Shown: in pieces, positions 30,401 through 35,451 of the stretch
Numbering within the stretch: the stretch's first letter is position 1
Layout: each line of letters starts with the position of its first letter
Assembly (NCBI RefSeq): GCF_012395255.1
Contig: NZ_JAAZQD010000005.1
Location: 124,001 to 188,000, forward strand
Source: Oleiagrimonas citrea
GTDB taxonomy: Bacteria; Pseudomonadota; Gammaproteobacteria; Xanthomonadales; Rhodanobacteraceae
Direction of reading: 5' to 3'
Length of the DNA stretch: 64,000 bases
Made by a program: the position numbers and the translations under genes
Notes under the pieces: generated by a model
Told to the model about the DNA's origin: nothing
Databases searched by the model: none
The model's input: the letters and a program-made list of their open reading frames with translations, nothing else

Positions 30401-31453
30401 GGTGAGGCCGCTTCTATCGTACAGCCGCCATTTCTCCCTGTGCCTGTAACAAATATGTCTGCTGTCACTGTTAGCGCTAGCGTATCGGCTGCGGATACTT
30501 TGTCGGCCTACGGTGGTACGCCGGGGGAGAGTTATAATAATGATTGGTTCAGTGGCTTGAATGGCTTGGCTTCGGGCATGAAGTTTGTGCTGTCGTCCCT
30601 CAAGAAGAGCGGTGCGTCTAATGTCGTTATTGACAATATTAAGAACTCTTTCTCAGTTACTGCCTACAATCAGGCGTCGAGGCATGCTAAGCAATACATG
30701 AGCGCTGAAGCTTCGAGGTCTGACCTTAGCTATAGGGAGAAGGCAATAGAAGCGTCCGGGTATGCAGGGCGCATGCAAGCTCAATTCAGTCAAGCGGGGA
30801 TTCCATATAGCAATAGTGGCTTTGAGCACCTTCTTAATGCGACCAACCAAGCCTACGCCTCCGCCGGGTTCGTCTACCCTGGCGACGAAAACAATTTTTT
30901 GGTATCGAGTAGCCCCGAAAGTGCCGGTAAAGTCATTGCTGGAATGATTCCTGGCGGTTCAAACCTGCTTTACGCTAACCCATATAGTTTTGGTGGCCAG
31001 AAGGTGAGCGGTCCGGACGGGGAATTTGCTGCTCCCGATAATCCTAGTCTTGTTCTCGTTGGGGCCGTGACTATTAATCGATCCGTGTGGAATTCTGCGT
31101 TTAAGTCTTATGTTGACATGAGTTGGGATGGCGTCAGCAAAAATCCTGTTCCAGGTCTTGCTCCTGAAGATTATGAGGGGGGCGGGGAGTTCCCTGAAGG
31201 CATGCAATCAAGAAGCGAGATGCTAGGTAAGTATAATGGTCGGGTGCAGGCGGTGGTGGCCGGCATTAATTACTTTGCAAAAGTTTACCAAGGAACCACC
31301 GCTGGACGAGTTCAAGTGTTCTACAATTCGACCGTGAAGCAATATCAAGTTGTGGTCCAAAAGTATCACTTTACACCAGTCGGTTGGACTTACCAGACGG
31401 TTAGCCAACAGAATGATCTGTTCAAGATGGTTCAGCAAGGTATTCATCGATGA
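15446..31453 (+). CDS. Giant YD/RHS-repeat polymorphic toxin-like protein with LysM domain and AT-rich C-terminal tip
   Basis: This is a protein of about 5,335 residues. The TTG at 15446 is chosen because AGGGGG (15433-15438) lies seven bases before it; earlier in-frame TTG (15422) and GTG (15425) lack a ribosome-binding site. The N-terminus (GNGLGLLQ, then YVNVANGNLVLQ) is of the Xanthomonadales LysM/RHS type and has no signal peptide. YD repeats of the form YxYDxxGR recur from about residue 70 to 4510. They enclose a jelly-roll/CBM-like insert (about 3720-3875) and two glycine-rich linkers (about 4065 and 4135). A LysM domain follows (about 4525-4573), then a proline stretch, a hydrophobic region (about 4610-4720) and a C-terminal tip of about 340 residues (from about 4995). 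The canonical RHS core motif DPxG was not seen. The tip is AT-rich (23 of 60 GC in row 30601-30660) and matches no toxin family I recognise. A delivery route is not evident. Confidence 0.9.
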   Translation: MVAVISGNGLGLLQGSLSQLGQGTGGSADLGLGRNRQYVNVANGNLVLQGQDAGLDFDGLSIANLRTYNSLGTKPDQGWLWGFSRNIRPGAPGSTVEREADDGSVVTYVYDRARGLYVSEDANGPQDTLLRLNGRNAGWLWTDGATHREETYDGSGKLVSIFDPRTSARYMLSYDHGHLSSITADDGDVLSFQYGKHGLLTQVDMTEVPPGATAAVTRTVVRYAYDDADRLVQVSTALASDSQATDALFTTRYTYEGDSLRIRSVTQSDGVVAQYSYTELNSGEFVVSSVTTGTGDAARTVHFAYDGGGAQHSTQVSDASGQTWTYVSDARGDLLSLSEPAIDGQRPVTQYTYDAAGNVLQATDALGHTTTYTYDAYGNRIGERDASGNTITRTFDDNHYLLTQTYYRATASTGTPDAATADTTRYVYDDTGRLRFTIDATGAVTERVYNGDGLLQTVRHYLGATFDIGHLRDDESPSLRSMTTWSARQDMANTTRSDFAYDARGLLAMQTDWAAVDANGIGVQDAATAVTHFVYDAQGLLRQQAIVRGSQSADLTSYAYDGMGRLIGRTSATGAQTTWSYAADGSVTSITVDASSASQPGTTRVRTEQRNSSGEVVAVTVSDTAGDATHVTDNIYDAAGRLRAVRAPDGGISYTFYDADGRVSARVDATGAVTEYQRDADGRVVGTVMYANRVDTRAWLVDGDVVPQDVDAIRPAASAEDRATATTYDATGRIATNTDAVGTVTHYAYDGESHLVRTTVIGGDGGESRVTRYFYDADGRRIATLDAAGDLSEVVYDEAGRRVRDVAYATVTDVALRADGTLAQLRPAASAGDQVTRHYYDGRGEEVASLDAAGYVTRYDYDEATHQRTTTRYAQAISTGSDPSLQDVLDAVAGQDTQVSTCQYDADGRKIAETNAEGTTTTYTYDGFGRLVRTEQAVGTQDSRVTKETYDVFGNRISETDGNGKVTYYTYDAEGRPLSVTDPLGQTTWTVYDADGRVRYRIRGMADASGTLNAQGEVVEYRYDAFGDVTQTLAYAHRLALPSGFAPTEAGMEQGAATLTDATHDGHDVYRYDTDGRLIEHVDGDGYVTRYGYDAFGDRTSETVPQDATHTSTNRYTFDALGRRISSVEDVAGVHRVTSATYDALGHLSSTTDGRGVVTHYRYDGLDRETSRALTVDGTARVVRTQYDAYGRVLVHTDALGQSTHYAYDEANRTVTVTSPEGVTLSTQHNREGQTIAVTDAAGHATKYRYDADGRLVQTERADGSVEQASYDADGHRIRTVDGDGRSVVYTYDAAGRVLSRTTDPDGLALTTRYVYDGRGQKLSVTAPDGMVTTYDHDADGNVMTQVEDAGDASHRNLTTTYTWDAQGRQLSVTRGSGTAQASTTSYTYDALGRETRQVVAAGTLDLTTDYAYDAEGHLVRVTDPAGAKTYYAYDEAGERTYTLAPTGAPGSGKGTLTRTTYDADGRVTSVTGFAASVDATGADALISASPSDARTYMAGLAAQAADPQSDHVAYRVYDHDGHLRFTLDGAGAVVETRYNALGERSATLSYAGFHAVPANLAAAIQSGDADDAAISTWLAGQGVTDTHAGTTRYYYDALDRVRFRVVLDQVGDTVQGVISETRYDATGQVIATVQHGTTLSLAGIDAATTDSLAAQTADDGAARTTRYLYDQAGRQRAVIGADGATTFRFYDAAGRVTATVDADGAVVAFDYDSAGRMVSRTAFVTQVSTQGWVDGDAVVPADCPLPSAHPAGTPGSAVATGGHDRTTRYTYDALGRLTQKREIVDSVRGLDASGSAAKLMWDERVTIYRYDAASRQVAETVASALTGTSRTTSWLYDADGRRVAQLDASGYLTETVYDSAGRVQRTVAYAQAVALPDGADPTTFPLAQLRPQTHAADRTTRYYYDGLGQRIGMLDAEGYLTAYAYDGDGREVSQTRYANELTGHETEDFAALQALAAKGAARQTQRNYDAQGRLVETVNAEGTHTKYAYDANGWLLSTDEAAGTSDSRVTQQRFDAFGEVVASTDSNQHTTRYTYDAAGRRTSMTDALGNRTWFVYDLRGQLAFTVRGMADDSGRANAWGEITQVDLDAFGQTTRSVTYARRLALDADPAFDVADLSAQVATLAQPYAASGSDSSYDVAATYAYDSVGDLIAKTDGKGQITAYAYDIFGEKTSQASLLDADGQRVSVENYAYDADGRVTETRRGVVAGSALDPALVLQQSGKLSVPLQVIRSEFDAFGEVSARTDARGSRTIYAYDHLGHRVAQALSVQGSERTQSSTYDAFGRVVTRADALGRVTRLAYDDAQRSLTVTTPEGVVTITQHNREGQTIAVTDANGQTTRYRYDGAGQRVEIDDANGAREIRAYDATGHLHETVDADGRVIRYDYDAAGRVLTQTVDPDGAALVTQYTYDAAGHRLSMTDPSQVVTDYTYDGNGNLLTQVEDAGDDTHLNLLTRYNWDAQGHKLSVTYGTGSDAQTNTYAYDGLGRLVSETDGAGHQRTYDYDANGNLIHQVDANGKATYFVYNEAGEKIFTIQELDGGLSACAVSQQFYDADGRQVGTHDYARTVDLSSALQSSATVGGFFAESEVAAATAAVQDSADQQSFRVYDGDGRLRFVVQSGGRVTETRYNTLGQVAQTLAYAAPVQIDAALAGALQSGTANVATIQSALSAVGDSATTARQTFTYYDAAGRIRFQVQPTQAEGVAGGAVTEMRYDAAGHVIATLHYGSLLAPADYGEGATTASIADAVAGRDAHRVRSVYDAAGRLVYTIDAAGLVQEQCYDAAGRTTLTRTYVHAVDVSDTPSQDEVAAALSAANPQAGDVRVTGQTYDAAGRVVATYDGLPAPATRIRYNNAGQKIASTDRDGHTTTYAYNAQGLVSDETGPEIDVATYNSEGAYNGTVKDRVHTHFEYDNEGRLLSRTQQQRDGNMRVSYTYDARGNQIATFVEGDRNAAGSSFAAGTRVTYNALDQAVVSRDVRGHYSYKVYDAAGRVAYDVGADGYVTHYVYDAYGDQVQVTRYAQGLNFGKLTASGWKAGDAITDALIQKGLVASSGQDRTLTTTYDQRGNKLSVMQANVSYVHADGSTGTGHPTTRYTYDAYGHLSSESVLIEGAEGRSPAVWATTFHYYDADGRKTETVDPMGYVTTWTYDGFGNIASMTEWARPVSTDKLSAGGTPPATPDAGDLSTGFDRITRYTWDQAGRKVTESSRRYAADAEGTQTLQWATTHYTYDGEGRIIAVDTDGKRVTTDYDAMGRVVRVTGPGERVLRNDWHALLQAHPDWDLSSSGLYVQTSETVSYVYDSFGERVVETHGSTGSSLAQRTYTRYDGGGRAIASVSTPDGTADWSSSYVKRMRYDNAGNQIEVDTYLTGLDGNTVKVTTTSNYDADNRLVDSATHRAGQSAPDKASVMRYNAFGEQTGSGVLSADEQIAVYDAAGRRIRATDPTTGVVHSYGYDLAGRMVLDTHALAADVGGSVSTRHVLDRDGRVTGVEAPSGQAASGEGGSMLAAEYDRWGNVLSSTDFNGNTTLYRYNDRSQVVQETGAAVAVTGENGQTHTTTTTKSTVYDIDGNVVASTDENGHTTHITRDALGRAVKTVDGANATQYTAFDGLGREVADEDGNGHITFKNLDALGRTVQQGDFVVDGSGRHAVWQQAYVLDENGDRLVAYDGIGSSLLQKGQTEEAADHANYYGYDSQGRILWSQDPAQHAATADSSGSSQSSSTWTARPYNPGFEEGDVGWVKGDGWSMVNSSHYSGSWSARLDNFGASNAVSPGSTLINQDRVPVRPGQAIHASAMVQQGASDVGHTGAAVRIMWYAADGSRLGYSTGNYIVDGRHGEWHSSSLDATAPSGAAYAAVAVNGWNISLDPLWVDDISWNYVPQIDVKDGPDIRVPAGATNIRTTYAYDAYGHKVHETNADGDSQSWTYDAYGRLTAHTDLSGAKYHYEYDAASGQLVHTDDNWSASAQGQADPPYVMDTAADSATRTYYANGQLATLRYADGSHDAYFYDANGNMVRKESYAVDGNGKPVRAVTEMTYDSHNRLTHVTETRTDGGTREASASTQLQENLVPIDGDGGGGYGGTGGSGGSTNDPVPDSWAVVTSTMNLTYRYDAVGNRRAVIASESSGSGSGVTTQLVPIDWGGGDYSGGGTGTGGSGDGGTGGSTATAHSEAWYTYDGDNRVLVSAGKLVNGSILISSGAASYGLNYDAAGHAVARTTKNADGHTLVQRSHFNLRGELVQADYTVDLDTGGNYRGFEEQRQYDANGRVIASEHFYAMGTRLNPRLPYRKYTPDDFEDFGDDLGDTLVGGELSSATIDHYDPAGHLIEEQNFGHASQWTGAGGQSNVPTDLPGANALDWGGMTLQNRVVYRGPEGQAGYDAMGHVLNYQYRDAAGRVDAYTVSYVKKDAYLEKATAGVNITGTANVRPTTDQSVYNDRGERVAIAQQVQYQDGAVKDVVRVFAYDGAGQIITRRDGTADGSAIDSGDDGSHAQQHYVYANGQQVASFDEGATLNVLDQVTAFSNTDRGTGGYVVQAGDSLKSIAQSIYGNASLWYVIADANALGGDDDLALGQTLQIPEVTTHSNDATTFKPYNPSEIQGSTTPSLPTIAPPPPPPSHHCNAVAAIVVIAIVVVATIVTAGAAAVAMGATEGVFAAGGAALAGSVAGITAGEAIAAAAIGGFVGNIAGQLAGDALGTHHGFSFGEALVGGLTTAAGAGIGEAISGSGSATSALAKANGALRPAGAALLGASSYASNATASKLLHQPTHFSWAGLVASGVAAGLTNASGVNRLGGTDNATTTSASSSMAGTVTTQSSGTFESNIASGFLSGAIDREASIALGDGRVPSWEQIGEDAFGNALGNAAVHKLTQVSEERRLKEQRKIAAAMSYYGNKQDSLAPYRSLNIYGATDPLASYNPSDYPMLASTDTTSTYAGVNGAGPEPANPSAVPRVSGASNTNTSNSNYENEYDLLSPDRYDWQTPLPVYASLNNLPGEAASIVQPPFLPVPVTNMSAVTVSASVSAADTLSAYGGTPGESYNNDWFSGLNGLASGMKFVLSSLKKSGASNVVIDNIKNSFSVTAYNQASRHAKQYMSAEASRSDLSYREKAIEASGYAGRMQAQFSQAGIPYSNSGFEHLLNATNQAYASAGFVYPGDENNFLVSSSPESAGKVIAGMIPGGSNLLYANPYSFGGQKVSGPDGEFAAPDNPSLVLVGAVTINRSVWNSAFKSYVDMSWDGVSKNPVPGLAPEDYEGGGEFPEGMQSRSEMLGKYNGRVQAVVAGINYFAKVYQGTTAGRVQVFYNSTVKQYQVVVQKYHFTPVGWTYQTVSQQNDLFKMVQQGIHR
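16724..19993 (+). repeat. RHS super-repeat unit A (about 1,090 residues)
   Basis: First copy of a long-period repeat within the giant gene. It opens at VYDDTGRLRFTID and ends before the equivalent VYDHDGHLRFTLD. Internal landmarks shared with unit B include AQLRPAAS, GMADASG (near 18455) and QHNREGQTIAVTDA (near 19130). The unit is 3,270 bp long and the reading frame is kept. Confidence 0.75.
19994..23257 (+). repeat. RHS super-repeat unit B (about 1,088 residues)
   Basis: Second copy of the long-period repeat. The landmarks of unit A recur in the same order: AQLRPQTHA, GMADDSG (near 21650), QHNREGQTIAVTDA (near 22409) and QVEDAGDD. The start-to-start distance to unit A is 3,270 bp and to unit C is 3,264 bp. 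Copies differ at many positions, so the duplication is old. Confidence 0.75.
23258..23960 (+). repeat. RHS super-repeat unit C (partial)
   Basis: Partial third copy, starting at VYDGDGRLRFVVQ. It keeps the order TRYNTLGQVAQTLAYA, a linker rich in alanine and glutamine, RIRFQVQ, RYDAAGHVIATLHYG and then VYDAAGRLVYTIDAAG. These align with unit B from 19994 onward. Similarity fades at about 23,960. The end is approximate. Confidence 0.65.
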
Positions 31454-32187
31454 AAGTGGATTTTATTTTGAAGCTTTTTTTGCTCTTGACTTGTGCAGTA
31501 TTGTGCGGCTGCTCGGCTAGTCATGAAAAAATTGATAAGATATGGTCATCCGCCATGAATAAATTTGAGTCGGGCGATTATGCTGGTGCATTAATCAAAG
31601 CCAAGATATTGGAAGGTTACACTGAGTCCAGTGGGTCGTACTTGTATAGCCAATTCATGGTTTACGGAGCCATGCAGCATGGGCGGGACATGTATGCGAT
31701 CAAAGAGTCCTTGAGAAAATTAGATAAGGTGCCTGCTAACGATGGCGGTGAACACTTGATGAGCTTCGTTTTGGCAAAAGGTTTTGCCAAAGTTTATTTA
31801 TATAATCCTACGGTTGCTAAAACATACGTCGATGGTCAGTGCAAGAAAATGGGTGTTTCAATCAATAAGTGCGTTAATGGTTTCTTGAAGGGTGTTATGG
31901 AAGCGTATTTATCTGTGCATCGAAGATTCGACTCGGTACTTTTGTACGAAGTTGCAGATTTCTCAGGAGAGACAAATTTAATTGATCAGGCGTCTGCAAA
32001 TTTTTTGCGTGCAATTTCGATAAGGTTCGCAGATCGGGATCACAGTAACTATGTGTTGCGAGGCATGGTTCGAGATGGAACATTGACCAAGCAGATGCAG
32101 AGTATTTTTTGCGAAAACGTGCGCTACCTGAAAGATGATGCGCATATCATAAATTGTTCGCCGAGCATGAATCATCCGGCGACCTGA
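31450..32187 (+). CDS. Lipoprotein overlapping the RHS gene; candidate immunity protein
   Basis: This 245-residue protein starts with a lipoprotein signal peptide ending in L-C-G-C (acylated Cys21). Serine at the next position suggests outer-membrane sorting. The mature part looks all-helical with a TPR-like opening (SAMNKFESGDYAGALIKAK) and has four further cysteines. I do not recognise a family. Its ATG overlaps the RHS stop codon (ATGA), so the two are translationally coupled. GC is as low as in the RHS tip (19 of 60 in row 31441-31500). A gene of this size placed directly after a polymorphic toxin tip is usually its immunity protein. Here that is inference, and a lipid-anchored envelope location would imply a toxin acting in the periplasm or membrane. 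Confidence 0.7.
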   Translation: MKVDFILKLFLLLTCAVLCGCSASHEKIDKIWSSAMNKFESGDYAGALIKAKILEGYTESSGSYLYSQFMVYGAMQHGRDMYAIKESLRKLDKVPANDGGEHLMSFVLAKGFAKVYLYNPTVAKTYVDGQCKKMGVSINKCVNGFLKGVMEAYLSVHRRFDSVLLYEVADFSGETNLIDQASANFLRAISIRFADRDHSNYVLRGMVRDGTLTKQMQSIFCENVRYLKDDAHIINCSPSMNHPAT

Positions 32188-32299
32188 TTTTTCCTCGCCC
32201 TTAGTCATGAAGGAATGGGGTGCTGTCAAAAATAAAAGGAAGTGGTCAGAATAAATGTTCTCCGCAGAATAGGGGCCAAAACAAAACAGGGGCCAGAGT

Positions 32300-32540
32300 G
32301 CACTTTCTCCGTTCCTGATTTGCTTGCGAGGGCGACCGATTTTTGCGGGGGGCGGCACGGCGGTTGAATTGGGCTTCGATGGTCTTTCTGAAATGATCTG
32401 AGCCGAAAGCGTAGCCCCTTTGTCGATGCAGACGGATAGCTTCCGTGTCTGCAGGATCGATCACTTCCATGACGAGTTCGCGGTATGCGTTCTGTCGAAT
32501 TTGCGGCGGGCTTTCCAGGGAGAGATAGGTGGCATGTAAA
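32300..32540 (-). pseudogene. Decayed RAYT (REP-associated tyrosine transposase, Y1_Tnp) C-terminal fragment
   Basis: Reading leftward from 32540, the minus strand encodes a stretch similar to the C-terminus of RAYT transposases. It includes SLESPPQIRQNAYRELV, IRLHRQRGYAFGSDHF and KTIEAQFNRRAAP. The family's closing GRPRK block follows in a different frame (KIGRPRKQIRNGESAL), so a frameshift separates them. The catalytic HUH and tyrosine regions are missing. AGGGGCCAGAGTGCACTTT at 32288-32306 resembles the GGGGTCAGAGTGxACTTT sequence that often sits near the ends of such elements in Xanthomonadales (from memory). It is a relic only. Confidence 0.6.
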
Positions 32541-32541
32541 G

Positions 32542-32568
32542 AAAAGGCCGCCCATGGGGCGGCCTTTT
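32542..32568 (-). terminator. Rho-independent terminator of the emr operon
   Basis: A perfect 12-bp inverted repeat, AAAAGGCCGCCC (32542-32553) and GGGCGGCCTTTT (32557-32568), with a 3-base loop. On the minus strand it is followed by TTTTCTTT, and it lies 27 bp after the emrB stop. The A-rich and T-rich arms make it potentially bidirectional. Confidence 0.85.
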
Positions 32569-32594
32569 GTGTGTTTCCGGTTCAGTAGTGGAAC

Positions 32595-34127
32595 TCAGTG
32601 CGCGCCACCGCCCGCAGGCTTGGAACCCTTGGCCCCGAACGGCGGCTTGGCAAACCAGATCACGGCGATTAGGGCGATGAAGATCCAGCCCAGCACGTGG
32701 AAGACCTCGTTGAAGGAGATCTGGAAGCTCTGCTGGGTGATCATGCCGTTGATGATGCGGCCGCCGAGTTCGGGGTTGCCGTGGCCGAGGGCCTGCATGG
32801 CTTCGCGCGCTTGCGGGTTGTAGGCGGTGATGTGTTCGGTCAGCTGGGCGTGGTGATCCACCGCGCGGCGGGTCCAGGCGAGGGTGGTGATGGAGGCCGC
32901 GAAGCTGCCGCCTAGGGTGCGCAGGAAGGTGGCCAGGCCGGAGCCGGCGGCAATCTCGTTCTGCTTGAGGTCCGACAGCAGGATGGTCAGCACCGGCATG
33001 AAGAACAGCGCCACGCCGAGGCCCTGCCACAACTGCACCATCGCCACGCTGCCGAAGTCGACGTCGAGATTGAAGCTCGAACGCATGAAGCAGGTTGCGC
33101 CCATGACCAGGAACGAGATGCCGGCGAGAATGCGCAGGTCCATGCGCGTGGCGTACTTGCCGACGAAGAAGGTCAGCAGCACCGGGATCACGCCCAGCGG
33201 AGCAGTGGCGTAGCCGGCCCAGGTCGCGGTGTAGCCCAGGTTCTGCTGCAGCCAGAGTGGCACCAGCAGGGCGATGGCGAAGAACGCGGCGTAGGCCAGT
33301 ACCAGCGCCAGCGTGCCGGCGGCGAAGTTGCGGTGGCGGAACAGTTTCAGGTCGACGATGGGGTCGTCGTCGGTCAGTTCCCAGATCAGGAAGATGGCCA
33401 GCGCGACCACCGAGACGATGGTCATCACGATGATGAACGTGGAGTGGAACCAGTCCGCGTCGTTGCCCTTGTCGAGCACGATTTGCAGCGCACCAACGCC
33501 GATGATGAGCGTGATCAGGCCAACGTAGTCGATCTTGGGTCGCTGGGTCTGCTCGACCTTGGCGCGCAGCTGGTTGGCGATCACCACGCTGGCGAAGATG
33601 CCGATGGGCACGTTGATGAAAAAGATCCACGGCCATGAATAGCTGTCGGTGATCCAGCCGCCGAGGATCGGTCCGGCGATGGGCGCGACGACGGTGACCA
33701 TGGCCAGCAGGGCCAGCGCCATGCCGCGTTTTTCCGGTGGATAGACACCGATCAGCAGGCTCTGCGTGATCGGGTACATCGGTCCGGCGACCGCGCCCTG
33801 GATGGTGCGGAACAGCAGCAGCATGCCCATGCTCTGCGAGACGCCGCACATGAACGAAGCCAGCGAAAACAGCAGCGTGGACCACACGAACAGCTTGGTC
33901 TCGCCGAAGCGGCGTGTGAGGAAGCCGGTCAGCGGCAGCGAGATGGCCATGCTGACGGCGAACGAGGTGATGACCCAGGTGCTCTGGTCGTTGCTGACGC
34001 CGAGGTTGCCGGCGATGGTCGGCAGCGACACGTTGGCGATGGTTGTATCCAGCACCTGCATGAACGTGGCCAGGGACAGGCCGATCGTGGTCAGTGCCAG
34101 ATTGGGGGGGCGAAAATGCGTTTCCAT
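32595..34127 (-). CDS. emrB: EmrB/QacA-type DHA2 multidrug transporter (MFS)
   Basis: This 510-residue inner-membrane proton antiporter has 14 predicted helices. The opening ATFMQVLDTTIANVSLPTIAG is nearly identical to E. coli EmrB, and the MFS motif GPILGGWIT lies near residue 160. It should work with the adaptor EmrA and the outer-membrane channel encoded just upstream as a tripartite pump for hydrophobic drugs. The ATG at 34127 (METHF) is chosen; ATGs at 34136 and 34169 are also in frame. It is the last gene of the leftward operon and is followed by a strong terminator. A 130-bp gap with a stem-loop separates it from emrA, which is unusually long for a coupled pump pair. Confidence 0.92.
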   Translation of the reverse strand: METHFRPPNLALTTIGLSLATFMQVLDTTIANVSLPTIAGNLGVSNDQSTWVITSFAVSMAISLPLTGFLTRRFGETKLFVWSTLLFSLASFMCGVSQSMGMLLLFRTIQGAVAGPMYPITQSLLIGVYPPEKRGMALALLAMVTVVAPIAGPILGGWITDSYSWPWIFFINVPIGIFASVVIANQLRAKVEQTQRPKIDYVGLITLIIGVGALQIVLDKGNDADWFHSTFIIVMTIVSVVALAIFLIWELTDDDPIVDLKLFRHRNFAAGTLALVLAYAAFFAIALLVPLWLQQNLGYTATWAGYATAPLGVIPVLLTFFVGKYATRMDLRILAGISFLVMGATCFMRSSFNLDVDFGSVAMVQLWQGLGVALFFMPVLTILLSDLKQNEIAAGSGLATFLRTLGGSFAASITTLAWTRRAVDHHAQLTEHITAYNPQAREAMQALGHGNPELGGRIINGMITQQSFQISFNEVFHVLGWIFIALIAVIWFAKPPFGAKGSKPAGGGAH

Positions 34128-34210
34128 GGCGGGCATGTCCGGGGATCGGTGAGGGGGCGTCGCGGGCATCAGGCCCGACGGAGACGTGCGTGCGAGTGCA
34201 CCTTCCCTGT

Positions 34211-34234
34211 CTCCGGCCGCGCGGGCGGCCGGAG
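34211..34234 (-). other. Intercistronic stem-loop between emrA and emrB
   Basis: Perfect 9-bp inverted repeat CTCCGGCCG / CGGCCGGAG with a 6-base loop in the 130-bp gap between the two pump genes. No T-run follows on the minus strand, so it is not a standard terminator. An mRNA processing or stability element is possible (inference). Confidence 0.5.
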
Positions 34235-34257
34235 GTTTCCTGTTTCGGTCGGGGCGC

Positions 34258-35451
34258 TCAGCCGTGCTTGGCGGCGTGTCCCATGTTGCGGTGGATGATC
34301 TGCTCGATCAGCGTGTTCGCCGCGTTCATCTGCTTCTGATAGACGTTGGTGGTGAACAGCGGCTTGGTCGGCGCCTGCTTCGGCAGCACGGGACCGGTCT
34401 GGTCGTGCAGGTTCACCGACGCGGCCATCGACAGGCCGATGCGCAGCGGATGCCTGGCCACGTCCTTCGGATCGAGGTCGATGCGCACCGGAATGCGCTG
34501 CACGATCTTGATCCAGTTGCCGGTGGCGTTCTGCGCCGGAAGCAGGGAGAACGCGCTGCCGGTACCGATGCCGAGGCTGACGATCTTGCCGTGGAAGGTC
34601 ACGCCGCTGCCGTAGAGATCCGACTCCAGTTCGACCGGCTGGCCCAGACGCATCTTGCCCAGCTGGGTTTCCTTGAAGTTGGCGTCGACCCAGACCTGGT
34701 GCAGCGGCACCACGGCCATCAGCGGCACGCTCGGCTGCACGCGCTGACCGACCTGCACGGTGCGCTTGGCGACGTAGCCGGTGACCGGCGCGACCAGTGT
34801 GGTGCGGGCCTTTTCGAGGTAGGCCGCGCGCAGTTTGGCGGCGGCGGCCTTCACGTCCGGTTGCGAGGCAACCACGGTGTCGTCGACCAGCACCTTGCTG
34901 CTGTTGTACTGCTGCTCGGATGCGCTCAGCGCGCTGCGGGCGGCGTCCAGCGCGTCGCGGGCGTGGGCCAGTTCCTCGCTGGAGATGGCGCCGGTCTTGG
35001 CCAGGCTCTCACGCCGCTTGTAGTCGGCCTTCGCCTTGGCCAGCGCGACCTGCCGCGCCTCCATGTCGGCCTGCGCGCCTTGGACGTTGCTGTACAGGCC
35101 GCGAACGTGGCGCACGGTGCGGGCGAGGTTGGCTTCGGCGGCTTCCAGCGCGACTTCGGCGTCGCTCGGATCCAGCTTGACCAGTACCTGGCCGGCGTGG
35201 ACCAGGTCGCCGTCGTCGGCGCCGATGCTGACTACGGTGCCGGGTTCGCGCGGCGTGATCTGCACGACGTTGCCGTTGACGTAGGCGTCATCGGTGTCGG
35301 CGTACCAGCGGCCCTCGAAGACATACCACAGCGTCCAGCCGATGGCGGCCAGTACGATGACGATCAGCAGCGCGCGCAGCAGGAAGCCGCGGCGGCCCTT
35401 CTTGGGTGCTTCTGCGTTCTTGGTTTCGGCGATGTTCTGCTCGTTGCTCAT
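34258..35451 (-). CDS. emrA: EmrA-type HlyD-family periplasmic adaptor
   Basis: This 397-residue membrane-fusion protein links the EmrB pump to an outer-membrane channel. One transmembrane anchor lies at residues 25-45. The lipoyl/barrel-sandwich half DTDDAYVNGNVVQI follows directly, then a long coiled-coil hairpin (about 95-210), the second lipoyl half (TTLVAPVTGYVAKRTVQVGQ) and the beta-barrel WVDANFKETQL, all in the EmrA order. Its start overlaps the stop of the outer-membrane factor gene by 4 bp. Expression is probably controlled by the MarR-type repressor at the head of the operon. Confidence 0.93.
   Translation of the reverse strand: MSNEQNIAETKNAEAPKKGRRGFLLRALLIVIVLAAIGWTLWYVFEGRWYADTDDAYVNGNVVQITPREPGTVVSIGADDGDLVHAGQVLVKLDPSDAEVALEAAEANLARTVRHVRGLYSNVQGAQADMEARQVALAKAKADYKRRESLAKTGAISSEELAHARDALDAARSALSASEQQYNSSKVLVDDTVVASQPDVKAAAAKLRAAYLEKARTTLVAPVTGYVAKRTVQVGQRVQPSVPLMAVVPLHQVWVDANFKETQLGKMRLGQPVELESDLYGSGVTFHGKIVSLGIGTGSAFSLLPAQNATGNWIKIVQRIPVRIDLDPKDVARHPLRIGLSMAASVNLHDQTGPVLPKQAPTKPLFTTNVYQKQMNAANTLIEQIIHRNMGHAAKHG

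Larger units (their letters stand above)
32188..32594. other. Gene-free stretch with transposase debris and the emr terminator
   Basis: These 407 bp hold no intact gene. They contain an AT-rich leader (32188-32290), a motif resembling the ends of RAYT-linked elements (32288-32306), a broken transposase C-terminus on the minus strand (about 32300-32540) and a perfect 12-bp terminator stem (32542-32568). Confidence 0.6.
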
